A stretch of DNA of 64,000 bases from Crateriforma spongiae (GCF_012290005.1 NZ_JAAXMS010000002.1:1030337-1094336), one strand, 5' to 3'; positions 37,073 through 46,631 are shown, numbered from the stretch's first letter. Notes: generated by a model not told the origin, from the sequence alone. Translations and numbers: made by a program.

Positions 37073-38191
37073 CTAATTGCCAGTGTTTGCGGACGCGTCA
37101 TCGCCAGAAAATTCCGCCAAAAATCGCAGAATTTCCGAGGCGTCACAGAAATATCCGCGTCCCAAACTGTTCCCGCTGGCCACACCCAGCAACACCCCGT
37201 CGCCATCGAAAAGCCCCGCACCCGAATCCCCTTTGATGGTGGGGACATCGACGGCAAAGTAATTGACCGGGACGTCACTGCGACGGCGCTTCGCGCGTTT
37301 GGTGCCGACAATCCGCACCGCCGACGTTTCGGGACGATCGGCGGACATCCAACCGGCCCGAAACGCATCCACGCCGCCACGCGATCGAACCGATGCGGCG
37401 ATTCGTTCCGCACGATTGGTATTGGGCAACGATAGACTGAACTCGGGACGAAACGCCGAAGTCACACGCAATAGTGCAAGGTCCAGAGTATCGTCGACAG
37501 CGACCGAACGAACTTGGCGGCAACGCCGAATCACGCCCGCAGGTTCCCCAGAACTGGAATACGGATCGGCCACCGATCCGGGATCCAAAAATTCGACCTG
37601 GGCCGACACCATCCCACGCAGCACATGGGCAGCAGTCAGTACGTCAAAGCCGCCGGCATCGATCGCAACCACCGATCCGCAACCAACGATTCCGGTGGCG
37701 TCATCGGTCACCCGCACCGAAGCAAAGACAGCACGGCGGACGGGTGCAAGCACTTGCCCCACGGTCGAGTCGATGGCGGAATCATCCGCCGCCGGACCCG
37801 CCGATTCGCCGGATTCACTGGAATCCGATGCATCGGAGGAAGGTTCGGTTGTCGCCGATTCCATTTCAGCCTGTGAAATCGACCCGCCTTCGGCCCCCGC
37901 GGTGACCGCTTGATCGCCGGCCATCGTCGCCACGTCCGTCATGTCAACCGTTGCATCGTTGCCGGTATTGTCACCGGTAACGACACCACCCGGGCCGCGA
38001 GATGCTTCGGCCAGCGAAGCGGCCGATTCGTCCACCAACGATTCGTTGATCGGTTCGACGATCGAACGTGACCATTCCGGCAACTTGTCTTCGTCCAAGG
38101 TGCCGTCCTGACGGACAAGCACCAAATAGCCGCACTGCAGCACGACCAAGACGACACAAAAAACGGTGATCAGAACGCGTTTGGTCGGCAT
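37073..38191 (-). CDS. Membrane-anchored trypsin-like serine protease
   Basis: About 372 residues. An N-terminal hydrophobic anchor (VLITVFCVVLVVLQCGYLVLV) is followed by a long Ser/Asp/Glu-rich linker (about 40-140) and a chymotrypsin-fold domain. The catalytic triad is readable: His in LTAAHVL (about 187), Asp in DDTLDLALLRV and Ser in KGDSGAGLFD (about 324). The oxyanion Gly residues are intact. No PDZ domain is present, unlike DegP/HtrA. It would act outside the cytoplasmic membrane; its targets are unknown. ATG 38191 puts the hydrophobic segment at the very N-terminus; the frame continues to 38230. Confidence 0.82.
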   Translation of the reverse strand: MPTKRVLITVFCVVLVVLQCGYLVLVRQDGTLDEDKLPEWSRSIVEPINESLVDESAASLAEASRGPGGVVTGDNTGNDATVDMTDVATMAGDQAVTAGAEGGSISQAEMESATTEPSSDASDSSESGESAGPAADDSAIDSTVGQVLAPVRRAVFASVRVTDDATGIVGCGSVVAIDAGGFDVLTAAHVLRGMVSAQVEFLDPGSVADPYSSSGEPAGVIRRCRQVRSVAVDDTLDLALLRVTSAFRPEFSLSLPNTNRAERIAASVRSRGGVDAFRAGWMSADRPETSAVRIVGTKRAKRRRSDVPVNYFAVDVPTIKGDSGAGLFDGDGVLLGVASGNSLGRGYFCDASEILRFLAEFSGDDASANTGN

Positions 38192-38367
38192 AACCCACAG
38201 AAGGTACGGGCAGAAAAGTACCGACCCCAAAGACAGTCGGCGGTCAGGCGTGGCGGTCAGTCTCCATCATAACGCCGCCCGCCACCTTTCCACCCACAAA
38301 TACCAGCCAAACCCGACGTTTGGAAACCCGCAAACCGGGCGGTTTCGGCAAAACCCGCATAGTCCGG

Positions 38368-38396
38368 CCACTAGCCACTGACCACTAGCCACTCCC
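38368..38396. repeat. Simple repeat overlapping the VanZ gene end
   Basis: CCACTAGCCACT is present twice, 15 bases apart. The VanZ stop codon TAG lies within the first unit, so the last residues (EWLVVSG) are repeat-encoded. Related low-complexity text occurs at the right edge of the window. Confidence 0.6.
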
Positions 38397-39090
38397 TGAC
38401 CCTCTGGGTGGCCTGGACGACCGTTTCGACCACGATGATTCCGGCCAAGGTGTACACCACGTCCGCCCACCCGAACCCGCGGCTGGGGATCCATCGCTGC
38501 GCAAACTCCAGCGACACCAAAATCACCGCCGTGGCCACCAGAAATGCCAATCGGCGACCCCGGAACACCGGCCCCGCCCAGACCAGTGCCGGCCCCGACA
38601 CAATCAACCCCGCCATCACCGCCGTCCGAAAGTCATAGTTTTCGTCCAGCCAGCGAGCCAGCGCACCGTCGATCAGCGGCAAATCCGCCGCCGTGGTCGA
38701 TGGCTTTAGCAGTGAATAGCACGCCAACAGAAACGCGGCCGACGACCAGAGGACAACGAAAGTGTCCCGCCAAGTGAACACCACGCGACCTGCCGACGAG
38801 TCCGATCCGATCGCCCGCGGCGAACGCATCGCTAGGTTGCCATCCTCCACTGCGGCCGGCGCGTCGTCCCGCGATGCGGCAACGCGTGGCAGACGCGACG
38901 GTTCGGAACCCACGTCGGTGCCCGCCACAGCGGTGGGGTTGGTCGAAGCGTTCGACCCAGAATGATCCGCACCAGGATTCGGATCCGGTGCCGCGGCGTC
39001 GGTCGCCATCGTCTGCGTCGTCGACGAACCGTTCACCGGCGACTTTGCCGGGAAAGAGTCAGTCACTGACGGTATCGGACGCCGCATCAT
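38371..39090 (-). CDS. VanZ-family membrane protein
   Basis: 239 residues. The first 100 are low-complexity, hydrophilic and Ala/Ser/Pro-rich, probably disordered. They are followed by four hydrophobic segments (TFVVLWSSAAFLLACYSLL, AVMAGLIVSGPALVWAG, LAFLVATAVILVSLEFAQ, VVYTLAGIIVVETVV). The last pair with SLEFAQRWIPSRGFGWADVVYTLAGI is the VanZ-like signature. VanZ homologues are named after teicoplanin resistance but most are of unknown role, often beside exopolysaccharide genes, as here 63 bases after a glycosyltransferase. The true start may be internal, for example an ATG near residue 28. The C-terminus and stop are made of a simple repeat. Confidence 0.75.
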   Translation of the reverse strand: MMRRPIPSVTDSFPAKSPVNGSSTTQTMATDAAAPDPNPGADHSGSNASTNPTAVAGTDVGSEPSRLPRVAASRDDAPAAVEDGNLAMRSPRAIGSDSSAGRVVFTWRDTFVVLWSSAAFLLACYSLLKPSTTAADLPLIDGALARWLDENYDFRTAVMAGLIVSGPALVWAGPVFRGRRLAFLVATAVILVSLEFAQRWIPSRGFGWADVVYTLAGIIVVETVVQATQRVREWLVVSG

Positions 39091-39153
39091 TCGCCGCCGG
39101 GGCGACAGTCACCATCATTTCAAGTCTGCCGTTCGCTGGACCCGCGATGGCAA

Positions 39154-41004
39154 TCATTGGGGCGTGGCCGACCGACGAAGCTCCGCCGCCTGGGCGATCT
39201 CGCCGGCATGCGCCCCGGTTGTGGATCCCAACGGTGCCGGAACCGAATCGGCCCGTTGCGGCAATTCGGACGGACCCAGCAAATCGAAAAGTGCGGATTC
39301 GAATCGCCGCAAAATGGCATCACGGCCCAGATGGTCCACGGCAAACCTCCGCGCCGCCCGGCCCAATTCCCCGCACAACACAGGGTCATCGGCCAGCATC
39401 CGAATCGCGGCGGTGAACCCGGCGGTGTCGCCCGCCGGGACCACGACCCCGCGGCCCTGGACCACGTCGGCGATCTGGGTTCCCGGATCGGCACAGGCGA
39501 CCACGGGCCGGCCGCTGGCCAGCATCCCGGTCAACTTCGATGGCATCACCAAGTCCGCGGCACCGGCCTTTTGCGGCAACAAATGCAAATCGGCACAATT
39601 CATCAGCTCGTTGAAGTGCTGCCAGGGCTGGGGCGGCAACAACTGTAATCCCGGCACACCCTGGGCACGCGCCCGCAAATCGTCCACCGCCGCACCGGTC
39701 CCGCAAATCACCAAATGAACCGGAACCTGGCCTGCTTCCCCGCGACCTGCATCCCCGTCACCCGGTCTCTCCGCCAACGCTTTGGCGGCATCGACGATGA
39801 TTTCAAGTCCCTGCTTGGCCCCGATGTTTCCGGCATACAGTGCGACGAATCGATCGGCGGGAATGCCGAAACGTTGCCTCAGCGATCGTCGATCGATCCC
39901 ATCGGCTGCTGCGGCGTCCACCGTCACCTTGGGTTCCGCGCTGCCGTCGGCGGTGAAGTGTGGACCATCGATCCGCCGCGACACCGTGTCCGATTCGGCC
40001 GCCGGATCACTGGCCGGTGGTTCCCCGGGCTTGGTCCCGTTTCCACCGACAGCATCCAGCGGGCGGATCATGTCACAGTCGACCCAGTTGGGCAGCCCGG
40101 CGATGCGATTGGGGTGGACCCCTTTTTCGGCCAATTTGGCTTGCATGTTGGGGGAAATACTGCTGACGCGGTCAAAGCGTCTCATCAAAAACGCTTCGGC
40201 GGCCAGAACCATTCGCTTCAACAACGGCTGTTTCAAGATGCCCAGTTCAAAGGCCGCATCGACCTCGAAATCCTGGACGTGAAGCCAAGCCTTGGCCCCG
40301 CACAGGCGGGCGGCCAGCCAAGTGGTGGGCATGCACATCGCGGCCGGTTCGACGGTCAGGATCACATCGGGGCGGAACGTGACGGCTTTCCACAGCATCA
40401 CGGGGACGCTGGACAAACCGAACGAAGCCAGGTGAATGATCCGTTTCAGTCCGCTGACCTTACCCGGCACCCACAACGGACACCGAATAACCCGGATCGG
40501 CTCAGCCCCAATTCCCACTTCACCCTCCCTCTGGGAGGGTCGAGCGGAGCGAGGGGAGGGCCTACCATCCACTTCTTCGTCTCTCTGGGAGGGTCGAGCC
40601 GAGCCCCCAATTTCTACTTCACCCTCCCTCTGGGAGGGTCGAGCGAAGCGAGGGGAGGGCCCACCATCCACTTCTTCGTCTCTCCGGGAGGGTCGAGCCG
40701 CGCCCCCAATTTCCACTTCACCCTCCCCCTGGGAGGGTCGAGCGGAGCGAGGGGAGGGCCCACCCTCATCCACCGCCCCCCCATCACCGGCCCCTACCTT
40801 CTCACCACTCGCCTCCAGCCACTCGGAACAATATCTCCCCCCAAAATACCCCTCACCGATCTTCCACTGAGGATAATAAGGCGGCGTGGTCACCACCTCG
40901 CACTGGTGCCCCTGTTCGGCCATCCACCGCATCATTTCACCGGAGTATTTTCCGATGCCTAATTCCTCCGGCGCAAAATTCAAGCCGTGAAGTAGTATTT
41001 TCAC
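39154..41004 (-). CDS. WcaI-like family 4 glycosyltransferase with repeat-encoded insertion
   Basis: 616 residues from a GTG start. The N-terminus KILLHGLNFAPEELGIGKYSGEM is typical of WcaI/colanic-acid-type GT4 enzymes. The acceptor half continues with VIRCPLWVPGKVSGLKRIIHL and the donor half with FVALYAGNIGAKQGLEIIVDAA. LLPQKAGAADLVMPSKLTGMLASGRPVVA is the nucleotide-sugar site. Between about residues 75 and 170 a hydrophilic block interrupts the fold; its DNA is a 99-bp tandem repeat kept in frame. A second charged insertion (about 315-360) is also unlike family members. Probably adds a sugar to a lipid-linked precursor at the inner membrane. Whether the inserted block permits activity is not known. 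Confidence 0.85.
   Translation of the reverse strand: MKILLHGLNFAPEELGIGKYSGEMMRWMAEQGHQCEVVTTPPYYPQWKIGEGYFGGRYCSEWLEASGEKVGAGDGGAVDEGGPSPRSARPSQGEGEVEIGGAARPSRRDEEVDGGPSPRFARPSQREGEVEIGGSARPSQRDEEVDGRPSPRSARPSQREGEVGIGAEPIRVIRCPLWVPGKVSGLKRIIHLASFGLSSVPVMLWKAVTFRPDVILTVEPAAMCMPTTWLAARLCGAKAWLHVQDFEVDAAFELGILKQPLLKRMVLAAEAFLMRRFDRVSSISPNMQAKLAEKGVHPNRIAGLPNWVDCDMIRPLDAVGGNGTKPGEPPASDPAAESDTVSRRIDGPHFTADGSAEPKVTVDAAAADGIDRRSLRQRFGIPADRFVALYAGNIGAKQGLEIIVDAAKALAERPGDGDAGRGEAGQVPVHLVICGTGAAVDDLRARAQGVPGLQLLPPQPWQHFNELMNCADLHLLPQKAGAADLVMPSKLTGMLASGRPVVACADPGTQIADVVQGRGVVVPAGDTAGFTAAIRMLADDPVLCGELGRAARRFAVDHLGRDAILRRFESALFDLLGPSELPQRADSVPAPLGSTTGAHAGEIAQAAELRRSATPQ
40521..40764. repeat. 99-bp tandem repeat inside a glycosyltransferase gene
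   Basis: Two full copies and a 46-base third copy start at 40521, 40620 and 40719. The period of 99 is 33 codons, so the frame is kept and the protein shows a repeating 33-residue unit (PSPRSARPSQ then DEEVDG). Each unit contains two related GGGAGGGTCGAGC submotifs, one of them forming a CCCTCC/GGAGGG hairpin. It resembles intergenic GC-rich repeats rather than a protein domain. Confidence 0.9.
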
Positions 41005-41195
41005 GTTGCGATCCGAGTTGTGGGACTGGCGGGCAAGGCGACGAAGGTTGCGTCAAATCTCATGGAAGGCAGGATCGAGTGATTGCGGTCGGCGCGTCGC
41101 GAAGATCAGCGAGTCCAGTGTGCAAAATTCGCACACCAATGCAATCAAAAAGACGGCAAAATATGGCCAGCCAAAACGGCCAACCCTCATAACCG

Positions 41196-41574
41196 CTACT
41201 TTGTTGTTTCTGCACTCGCGACGGGCGACTCAGATACTGATTCCGGTTTGCTCTCGGGCGGCGTCAGTTGCAGCCCGGTGCGTCGCGACAGTTCCTGACA
41301 GATTTCTTGTTTGTCGGTCATGCCGTCGATCGCCTTCTCAAGCTCCATGACCTTGGCTCCGACAAGGAATCGGTACCAATAGCCTTGCAAGAAGTGGTAC
41401 ACCAGTCCCGAGCGCCCGTCCAAGAACCCCAATTGTAAAGATGTAGCGGTACAGAAAATACGCCGTCGAACTGATCGTGAACGGGATCCGGTTGTAGATC
41501 TTCTCTTTCACGAAGCGTTTGAAAGCTGCTTGTATCGACGCGATCTTCGCACTAACGGCTCCATCCCGACCTGC
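41196..41574 (-). pseudogene. Remnant of a family 2 glycosyltransferase (WaaE/KdtX-like), C-terminal part
   Basis: A decayed 3' fragment. Residues from 41574 read GRDGAVSAKIASIQAAFKRF, then VKEKIYNRIPFTISSTAYF, and after a shift of one base near 41435 continue as FLDGRSGLVYHFLQGYWYRF, LVGAKVMELEKAI. The latter is the well-conserved tail of lipopolysaccharide-core-type GT2 proteins. A stop codon (41575-41577) sits just upstream, and no catalytic GT-A domain remains. The extra A in the ACAATTGGGG run explains the frame change. It probably lost its front half in a rearrangement. The start of 41196-41432 as a separate 78-residue gene is not credible. Confidence 0.75.
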
Positions 41575-42110
41575 CTAGATTCTTATCGCTAGCGACTATT
41601 CTCTGGCATAAGTGCCGGCACTTACATTACGGGCAAAAAGCAGCTAGGTCTCCACAGCGCGTTTCGCCACCGCTCGCCCGATTACGACTTGATCTGCACA
41701 GAGCAACTCCGATTGACAATATTGACCAGATCAGATCATACCCGTGCAATACTCACGCGATTCATTGGCTACGCGTTGAGAAATCTATTTTCTACAACAA
41801 TCAGACTCTAGGATCGGTTTTGCCAAAAGTGAAATTGAACACCAACGCACGCCAATCGCACGACCCAAAATTCAGCGCAGTGGATCAATTTGGGAACGGG
41901 AATTTTTGAGACCGCCCATAAAACACTCCGGATTGCAATACACAAACCCAAGCACAAACACTTATAGCACCGATGTGCCTCTTGAAGAATGCGATTCTGG
42001 CAATTTTTGTATCACCGAAGAAACATGCACAACACAAAAACGTCTACGACCATACCGAAAAGCATCAACAAAAACACATCCTGCTTTCAAATCGCCGAAA
42101 GCACACCTCC
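41575..42110. other. AT-rich intergenic region at the end of the polysaccharide locus
   Basis: About 530 bases with no recognisable gene. The composition is clearly more AT-rich than the regions before 41 kb. Its edge coincides with the broken GT2, so it probably marks a rearrangement boundary. Confidence 0.4.
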
Positions 42111-43115
42111 TCAAGCTGTATCGCAAATACCAGGCAACGTACTTAGCCAATTCTCGTTATTTCGGTACCAATCGACACATCTTTCCAATCCTTCACCAAG
42201 ACCGATCCCTGGTTGCCACCCAAGCAATGCTTTTGCCTTGTCGATATTCGCCCAGGTAGAATTCATATCGGCAACATGGGCCGGAGTGTAGTTCACGATG
42301 GCCTTCTTGCCTATGATGTCTTCAAGCCGGCGAATGACATCGTTGATTGAATAGGGCTGATTTCCGCCGCCAAGATTGATGATTTCATATCCGAGCCGCT
42401 TGGATGCCAAAACTGTCCCGGCAGCGATGTCATCCACATAGGTGAAGTCTCGCGACTGTTCCCCATCGCCGTAAACGGTAATAGGAAGTCCATTCGAGAT
42501 GCTATGGATGAATCGAAAATAGCTCATGTCGGGCCGACCCGCCGGACCATAGACCGTAAAGTAGCGGACTATTGATACATCAACGCCGTACAGGTGATGA
42601 TAAGAAAATGCCATTGCCTCGGCGGCCTTCTTGGTGGCCGCGTATGGCGATATTGGCGTGTTCACTGCCAGCGACTCAACGAACGGCATCGGCTGCCCTG
42701 CGTACAGCGATGACGTGGAGGCCAAAACGTACTTTTCCACCCCGTGGGCACGAGCCTCCTCGAGCAGATTCAAACTACCTTGAGCATTGGTCGCCATATA
42801 GACATACGGATTTTCCATGCTGTAGCGTACGCCAGCCCTTGCGGCAAGATTCAAAATGCAGCCGAACTTCCATCGCTGGAAAACGGACGCAAGTTCAATG
42901 CGATCAGAAATATCAACTGAGTGAAAATGAAAGCCTTCTCGTTCGCGCAATGATTGCAAACGATGAAACTTCAGTGAGACGTCGTAGTAGTCGTTTAGAT
43001 TGTCAACACCCACGACTGGAACGCCTCGATCCAGCAGTCGACAAACAACCCTGGAACCAATGAATCCAGCACATCCAGCAACCAAGACCACTCCACACGA
43101 TTCTGCCTGATCCAT
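42111..43115 (-). CDS. UDP-glucuronate 4-epimerase (NAD-dependent SDR)
   Basis: 334 residues, the usual size. The Rossmann motif GCAGFIGSRVV is followed by VVGVDNLNDYYDVSLKFHRL, a segment seen in CapI/GAE-type UDP-glucuronate epimerases. The catalytic STSSLY and YAATK (Tyr-x3-Lys) are present. RDFTYVDDIA and the C-terminal KALLGWQP complete the family picture. It would convert UDP-GlcA to UDP-GalA for the surface polysaccharide. The sequence is a little more divergent than typical (ILNLAARAGVRYSMENP). It is the last intact gene of the locus; an ISL3 remnant lies upstream. Confidence 0.87.
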   Translation of the reverse strand: MDQAESCGVVLVAGCAGFIGSRVVCRLLDRGVPVVGVDNLNDYYDVSLKFHRLQSLREREGFHFHSVDISDRIELASVFQRWKFGCILNLAARAGVRYSMENPYVYMATNAQGSLNLLEEARAHGVEKYVLASTSSLYAGQPMPFVESLAVNTPISPYAATKKAAEAMAFSYHHLYGVDVSIVRYFTVYGPAGRPDMSYFRFIHSISNGLPITVYGDGEQSRDFTYVDDIAAGTVLASKRLGYEIINLGGGNQPYSINDVIRRLEDIIGKKAIVNYTPAHVADMNSTWANIDKAKALLGWQPGIGLGEGLERCVDWYRNNENWLSTLPGICDTA

Positions 43116-43352
43116 AGCTATCCTTTTCGGTCGAAAACGTGAAACCAGGGGAAGGAATGTAGCCTCGTCAAAAGGCGACTCCCCAGCATGAAATGCAAAC
43201 CCACTGCGTCAAGTGAGTTGGATCTCGAATGAAAGTTGCGGGCCAAATAGTGCGTCAAGCTTGCGAACAAACAACTCTTTATTACACAATTTCACTCCAC
43301 TCAACGCTATGGCGCTCTCGTAGATGCCAAAGATTCTTAGGTTCATCCCGGG

Positions 43353-44565
43353 CTATTGTTGATAGAGATCGAGTCCGCCACAGTAGAAATCGATTGCCGT
43401 TTTGAAATTCTCACGATTGCGGCAACGCCAACACGGCGTTTGATCGACATGATCTTGCTGCTGATCCCTTCGACGACGGCGTTGGTGATTTCGTACCTGA
43501 AGTAGCTCATCACGTTGGCTAATCGCTCCTTTATTATTCGGGAAACGTTCTTTAGCTGATCCAAACTCTTGCGAATGACGCGACGATAACAATCATGGAA
43601 AAACTCTGTTGCGGTTCCGGCGTCTCAGTGGTATCGAAGGTCGTGAAGCAATTAATATGCATGCCCAAGCCTTGCCAGCCTCGAGCTCCTGCTTGTAGAC
43701 CAAACCAAACCGTGCTTTTTGGTCCTCGGTCAGATTCTCCTGGTTGGTCAGCCAAAGATAGCGAGTGCCGATCAAGCGACCGTCACCCTCTTGTTTTAAT
43801 GGTCGGTGTTCGCCCCGGCGAACCTTGCCGCCTGATTCACCTACCAACTTCATGGCATGGAAGCGATTGTGAACGATCTTGGTCTTGGCCAGAGAAATAT
43901 GCTGCTTGGCACTTTTGACAATGGCCGCACTCATGTTCATCGCGATCGCCTCTACCGATTCTCGTTGCTGTGGAGAAAGCAGAGAAAAACAGGCGTTTTC
44001 GCTTGCGGTGTCAATTCCACCGGAGATTGCCTCGACAGTACTGCGGTCGAGATCATCGATCAGTGTAGTGTAGTTCGGTCCTTTGCCGAGTGTTTTCTCG
44101 TCGATCGCGATCCCTTGCATCGGCTCTCGAGTCTTACGTGCCCTGCCACGAGCGACCGCCTCTTCATGGATGTGCCATGTTTCGTCTCAACTCGTTCGCA
44201 GGATGCTCTGCGGGCCCTTGACGTTCTGGCTTGCCAAAAGGCCATTGATCGTGAATCGACTGTTTTTCTCTGTCCATGGCAAGCGAGGTGCTTGACTCCG
44301 TATTCGGAGCATTTTTCGCGAGGGGTTGGGCGTGCAGGATTGTCCGGAATTGCATTGTGTCCAGATGTCTCCAACGACACGTCCCGGTGTGGAAATACAC
44401 TGCACACGGCTTTCCGCATTCGGGGAACTCAAAGGTAGTGCTTTCGGCATGCTCGAAAAACACATCAACTTGCTGGAATTCGATGTCCAGCTTGACGTTC
44501 GCAACGAACCACGATTCTTCGTGACCGAGAATCTGTTTATAGAATTCTGTTCCCTGCATCGGCAT
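43353..44565 (-). pseudogene. Decayed ISL3-family transposase
   Basis: Pieces of one ISL3-type transposase lie in order but in several reading frames. The N-terminal part has WFVANVKLDIEFQQVDVFFEH and a zinc-finger-like CGKPC plus WRHLDTMQFRTILHA. A centre part has PWTEKNSRFTI and then IAIDEKTLGKGPNYTTLIDDL. A C-terminal part has IIKERLANVMSYFRYEITNAV, VEGISSKIMSIKRR, and NRENFKTAIDFYCGGLDLY. At least three frameshifts and internal stops separate them, so no active protein is made. Terminal inverted repeats were not identified with confidence. It sits between the FkbM methyltransferase and the epimerase genes. Confidence 0.85.
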
Positions 44566-44715
44566 ATTCTTCGTCGAAGAATCCTACTGAACCCAGAGAC
44601 TTTCCGGATGGCCCCAGAACTCGCTGCCACCAGATCGCCTTGTCGAAGTGAAAAATAACTATCCACCCAAGCAAAACCACTGCGTTAAATGCACTTCACC
44701 GAAAGGCTACTTTCC

Positions 44716-45456
44716 TCACACGCGAACATATAGATAGTCAGCCTGGACAAGTTCACCATTGGAGAACTGGGGATTGTAGCGTCCTTGTTCAGAGAAATTA
44801 TGCGTTTTCAAAAATTCGCTGACCTCGGATCTTAGGGCCTGTCCATCGTATAACGCCACTTCGGAGCATTCCACGTAGACGTACTTACAATTCTTCAGGG
44901 AATCGCTAGCACCCTTCAGGACGCTCAGCTCAAAACCTTGGACATCGATCTTGAGAAGTTGGCTGGTGCGACCTTTCCATAGCTCAGCACAATCATCGAG
45001 GCGTTTTACTGAAACTGTGATCGTGCCGACTTCGACGGTCTTCGGAAACAGTTCGGTTTGTCGCTTGCCGATTGGTAGCAGAGACGAGCTATCAGCACGG
45101 TTGCTCAAGTGCAGAGTCGCCTCGCCAGCAGTCTCGCCAAGGGCAGATTCAATTAAAACAATGTCCTCGTTTGCGCCATGCACTTTGCGAAAGGTCTCAG
45201 CCTCTGAGGGAATCGGTTCAAAAGCAACGATCGGGATGTCCTTCTTAGCCAACTGACAAGCCAGGCTGAACTGACCACGATTCCCACCGACATCAATAAT
45301 GCCGTCAACGTCTAGCACTTCAATTAGCGGGATATGCTCGATCGTCGGTGTCACGCCCAATGCCAGTGCGTGCCAGCAAGCTGGGCAAAAAACGGATTTC
45401 GCTAATTTCCTGAGACGCATCAATAAAAACGGCATAAGACCTGTCCAACCTTCCAT
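44716..45456 (-). CDS. FkbM-family methyltransferase
   Basis: 246 residues. The SAM-binding core IIDVGGNRGQFSLACQLA, followed by VAFEPIPSEAETFRKVHG, is characteristic of FkbM-type enzymes. LLKIDVQGFELSVLKGA is the other conserved motif. These methylate hydroxyl groups of sugars and other small molecules, and in glycan loci they usually cap or decorate the repeat unit. ATG 45456 is consistent with a compact N-terminus. It follows the GT4 gene by 35 bases on the same strand, so the two are probably one transcript. The methylated sugar is unknown. Confidence 0.87.
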   Translation of the reverse strand: MEGWTGLMPFLLMRLRKLAKSVFCPACWHALALGVTPTIEHIPLIEVLDVDGIIDVGGNRGQFSLACQLAKKDIPIVAFEPIPSEAETFRKVHGANEDIVLIESALGETAGEATLHLSNRADSSSLLPIGKRQTELFPKTVEVGTITVSVKRLDDCAELWKGRTSQLLKIDVQGFELSVLKGASDSLKNCKYVYVECSEVALYDGQALRSEVSEFLKTHNFSEQGRYNPQFSNGELVQADYLYVRV

Positions 45457-45491
45457 CCAAAAGAATCAAACAAAACAACGGACTCCTAAAC

Positions 45492-46631
45492 TCAACGGAC
45501 ATCCAGCATTTCCCGCAGTTCTATTAGTAAAGCCCTGAGCCTTTCCTGATTGTCACGCGATTCTATTACTGATTCTTCCAGCACATCAGCTTGGGTCTTT
45601 TCCCACCCGTCTTCCATCCATGCTTCAATCTGGTCTGCCGCAAGCTGAGCGAAACACAAATCGCGTTTCAACACTAGACCACCTACGTTGCCCACTGCAG
45701 CGGCTACGCATCCCTGGTCAATCGCCACAATGGGGACACCGTAAGTTTTGGCTTCACTTAGCACGATCCCCCAAGATTCATTTACGTAGGTCGAGGGGAA
45801 TAGAAAAACGTCAATGTTTCGAAAGAAAGTTTCTTTGTCCTTGCCATACACAGGGCCAAGGTATTCAGTCGAATCTGAATACTGGTCGCAGAACTCTGAT
45901 ACACGGAGAAATTCGTCTTTGCCAAAGCATGGGCCCGCAAGCAACATCGACGTTTCAGCGCCGCGTAGTCTGAGCTCCTCAAAAGTTTCCAGTACTAAGT
46001 CGAGGCCTTTGTCGAACATCAGATTGCTCATATGCCCGACTCGACAGTAACGGCGGTGACGTCCTGCAGGGTTAACTGTCGTCTCTAGCGGGGGCCACGC
46101 GATGCCGCTCGTCTGCGATGCGAGCATCACGCTTGCTGGAAGAACAAAGGTTTTGAGGCCGGTCCCATACAGGCCTGTAAACTTGTCAGCCATTTTATGG
46201 CAATGAACTAGATGTAAACTCTCGCGTTTTGAAATACGGCAAAGCAGCGATATCATGCAGCTACGTTTAGTGAGATAACTGTAGCTGTGATGATGATAGA
46301 CAATTGGGATGCGTAATATGCTCGCAACTGCCGTTTGGAAAACGGCGTATACCAAACCAAAACCACCGTCAAGAGCAAGGTATACAATTGTCTTGTGCCT
46401 CCTTTTGGTTGAAAAAACTTTGCAGGCGGCCCCAAAATGCCGGCAACCTTTCAGAAATCGTTGCTTCCACGAATTCATCTGAAGCGAAGTTCCCGGCCCG
46501 GCTATGGAAATTGTGATAGTTTGGAAGTTCGCACTGAAGAAGTTCGCCATAAAATCAGAGAGCAGGCTCTGACCAGTCTTAGGGCCGGGTATGGGGGCGA
46601 TTACCAGAAGTCTTTCGGAAGCCTTGCTCAA
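45492..46631 (-). CDS. Glycosyltransferase family 4
   Basis: 379 residues. The N-terminal half begins LLVIAPIPGPKTGQSLLSDF, the first strand and Gly-rich turn of a GT-B fold. The donor half has VGHMSNLMFDKGLDLVLETF, LGPVYGKDKETFFRNIDVFL and FPSTYVNESWGIVLSEAKTYGVPIVA, containing the GT4 Glu-x7-Glu region. The start is TTG at 46631, since the frame is closed upstream by TAA and the next internal ATG would remove the first strand. The IS3-family element lies 89 bases upstream of it, so its original promoter or upstream partner may have been displaced. The sugar and linkage are unknown. Confidence 0.82.
   Translation of the reverse strand: MSKASERLLVIAPIPGPKTGQSLLSDFMANFFSANFQTITISIAGPGTSLQMNSWKQRFLKGCRHFGAACKVFSTKRRHKTIVYLALDGGFGLVYAVFQTAVASILRIPIVYHHHSYSYLTKRSCMISLLCRISKRESLHLVHCHKMADKFTGLYGTGLKTFVLPASVMLASQTSGIAWPPLETTVNPAGRHRRYCRVGHMSNLMFDKGLDLVLETFEELRLRGAETSMLLAGPCFGKDEFLRVSEFCDQYSDSTEYLGPVYGKDKETFFRNIDVFLFPSTYVNESWGIVLSEAKTYGVPIVAIDQGCVAAAVGNVGGLVLKRDLCFAQLAADQIEAWMEDGWEKTQADVLEESVIESRDNQERLRALLIELREMLDVR

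Noticed and set aside
40521..40764. Possible CRISPR array
   Set aside because: Tandem unit with no spacers and period 99; it is inside a coding gene and in frame.
39715..40962. 415-codon forward frame opposite the WcaI-like gene
   Set aside because: Antisense shadow, including the antisense of the 99-bp repeat; the reverse-strand protein has clear family motifs.
43193..44700. Terminal repeats of the ISL3 element (CCACTGCGT-type text near 43.20 and 44.68 kb)
   Set aside because: The two copies are in direct, not inverted, orientation and diverge after about ten bases, so the element's ends cannot be set.
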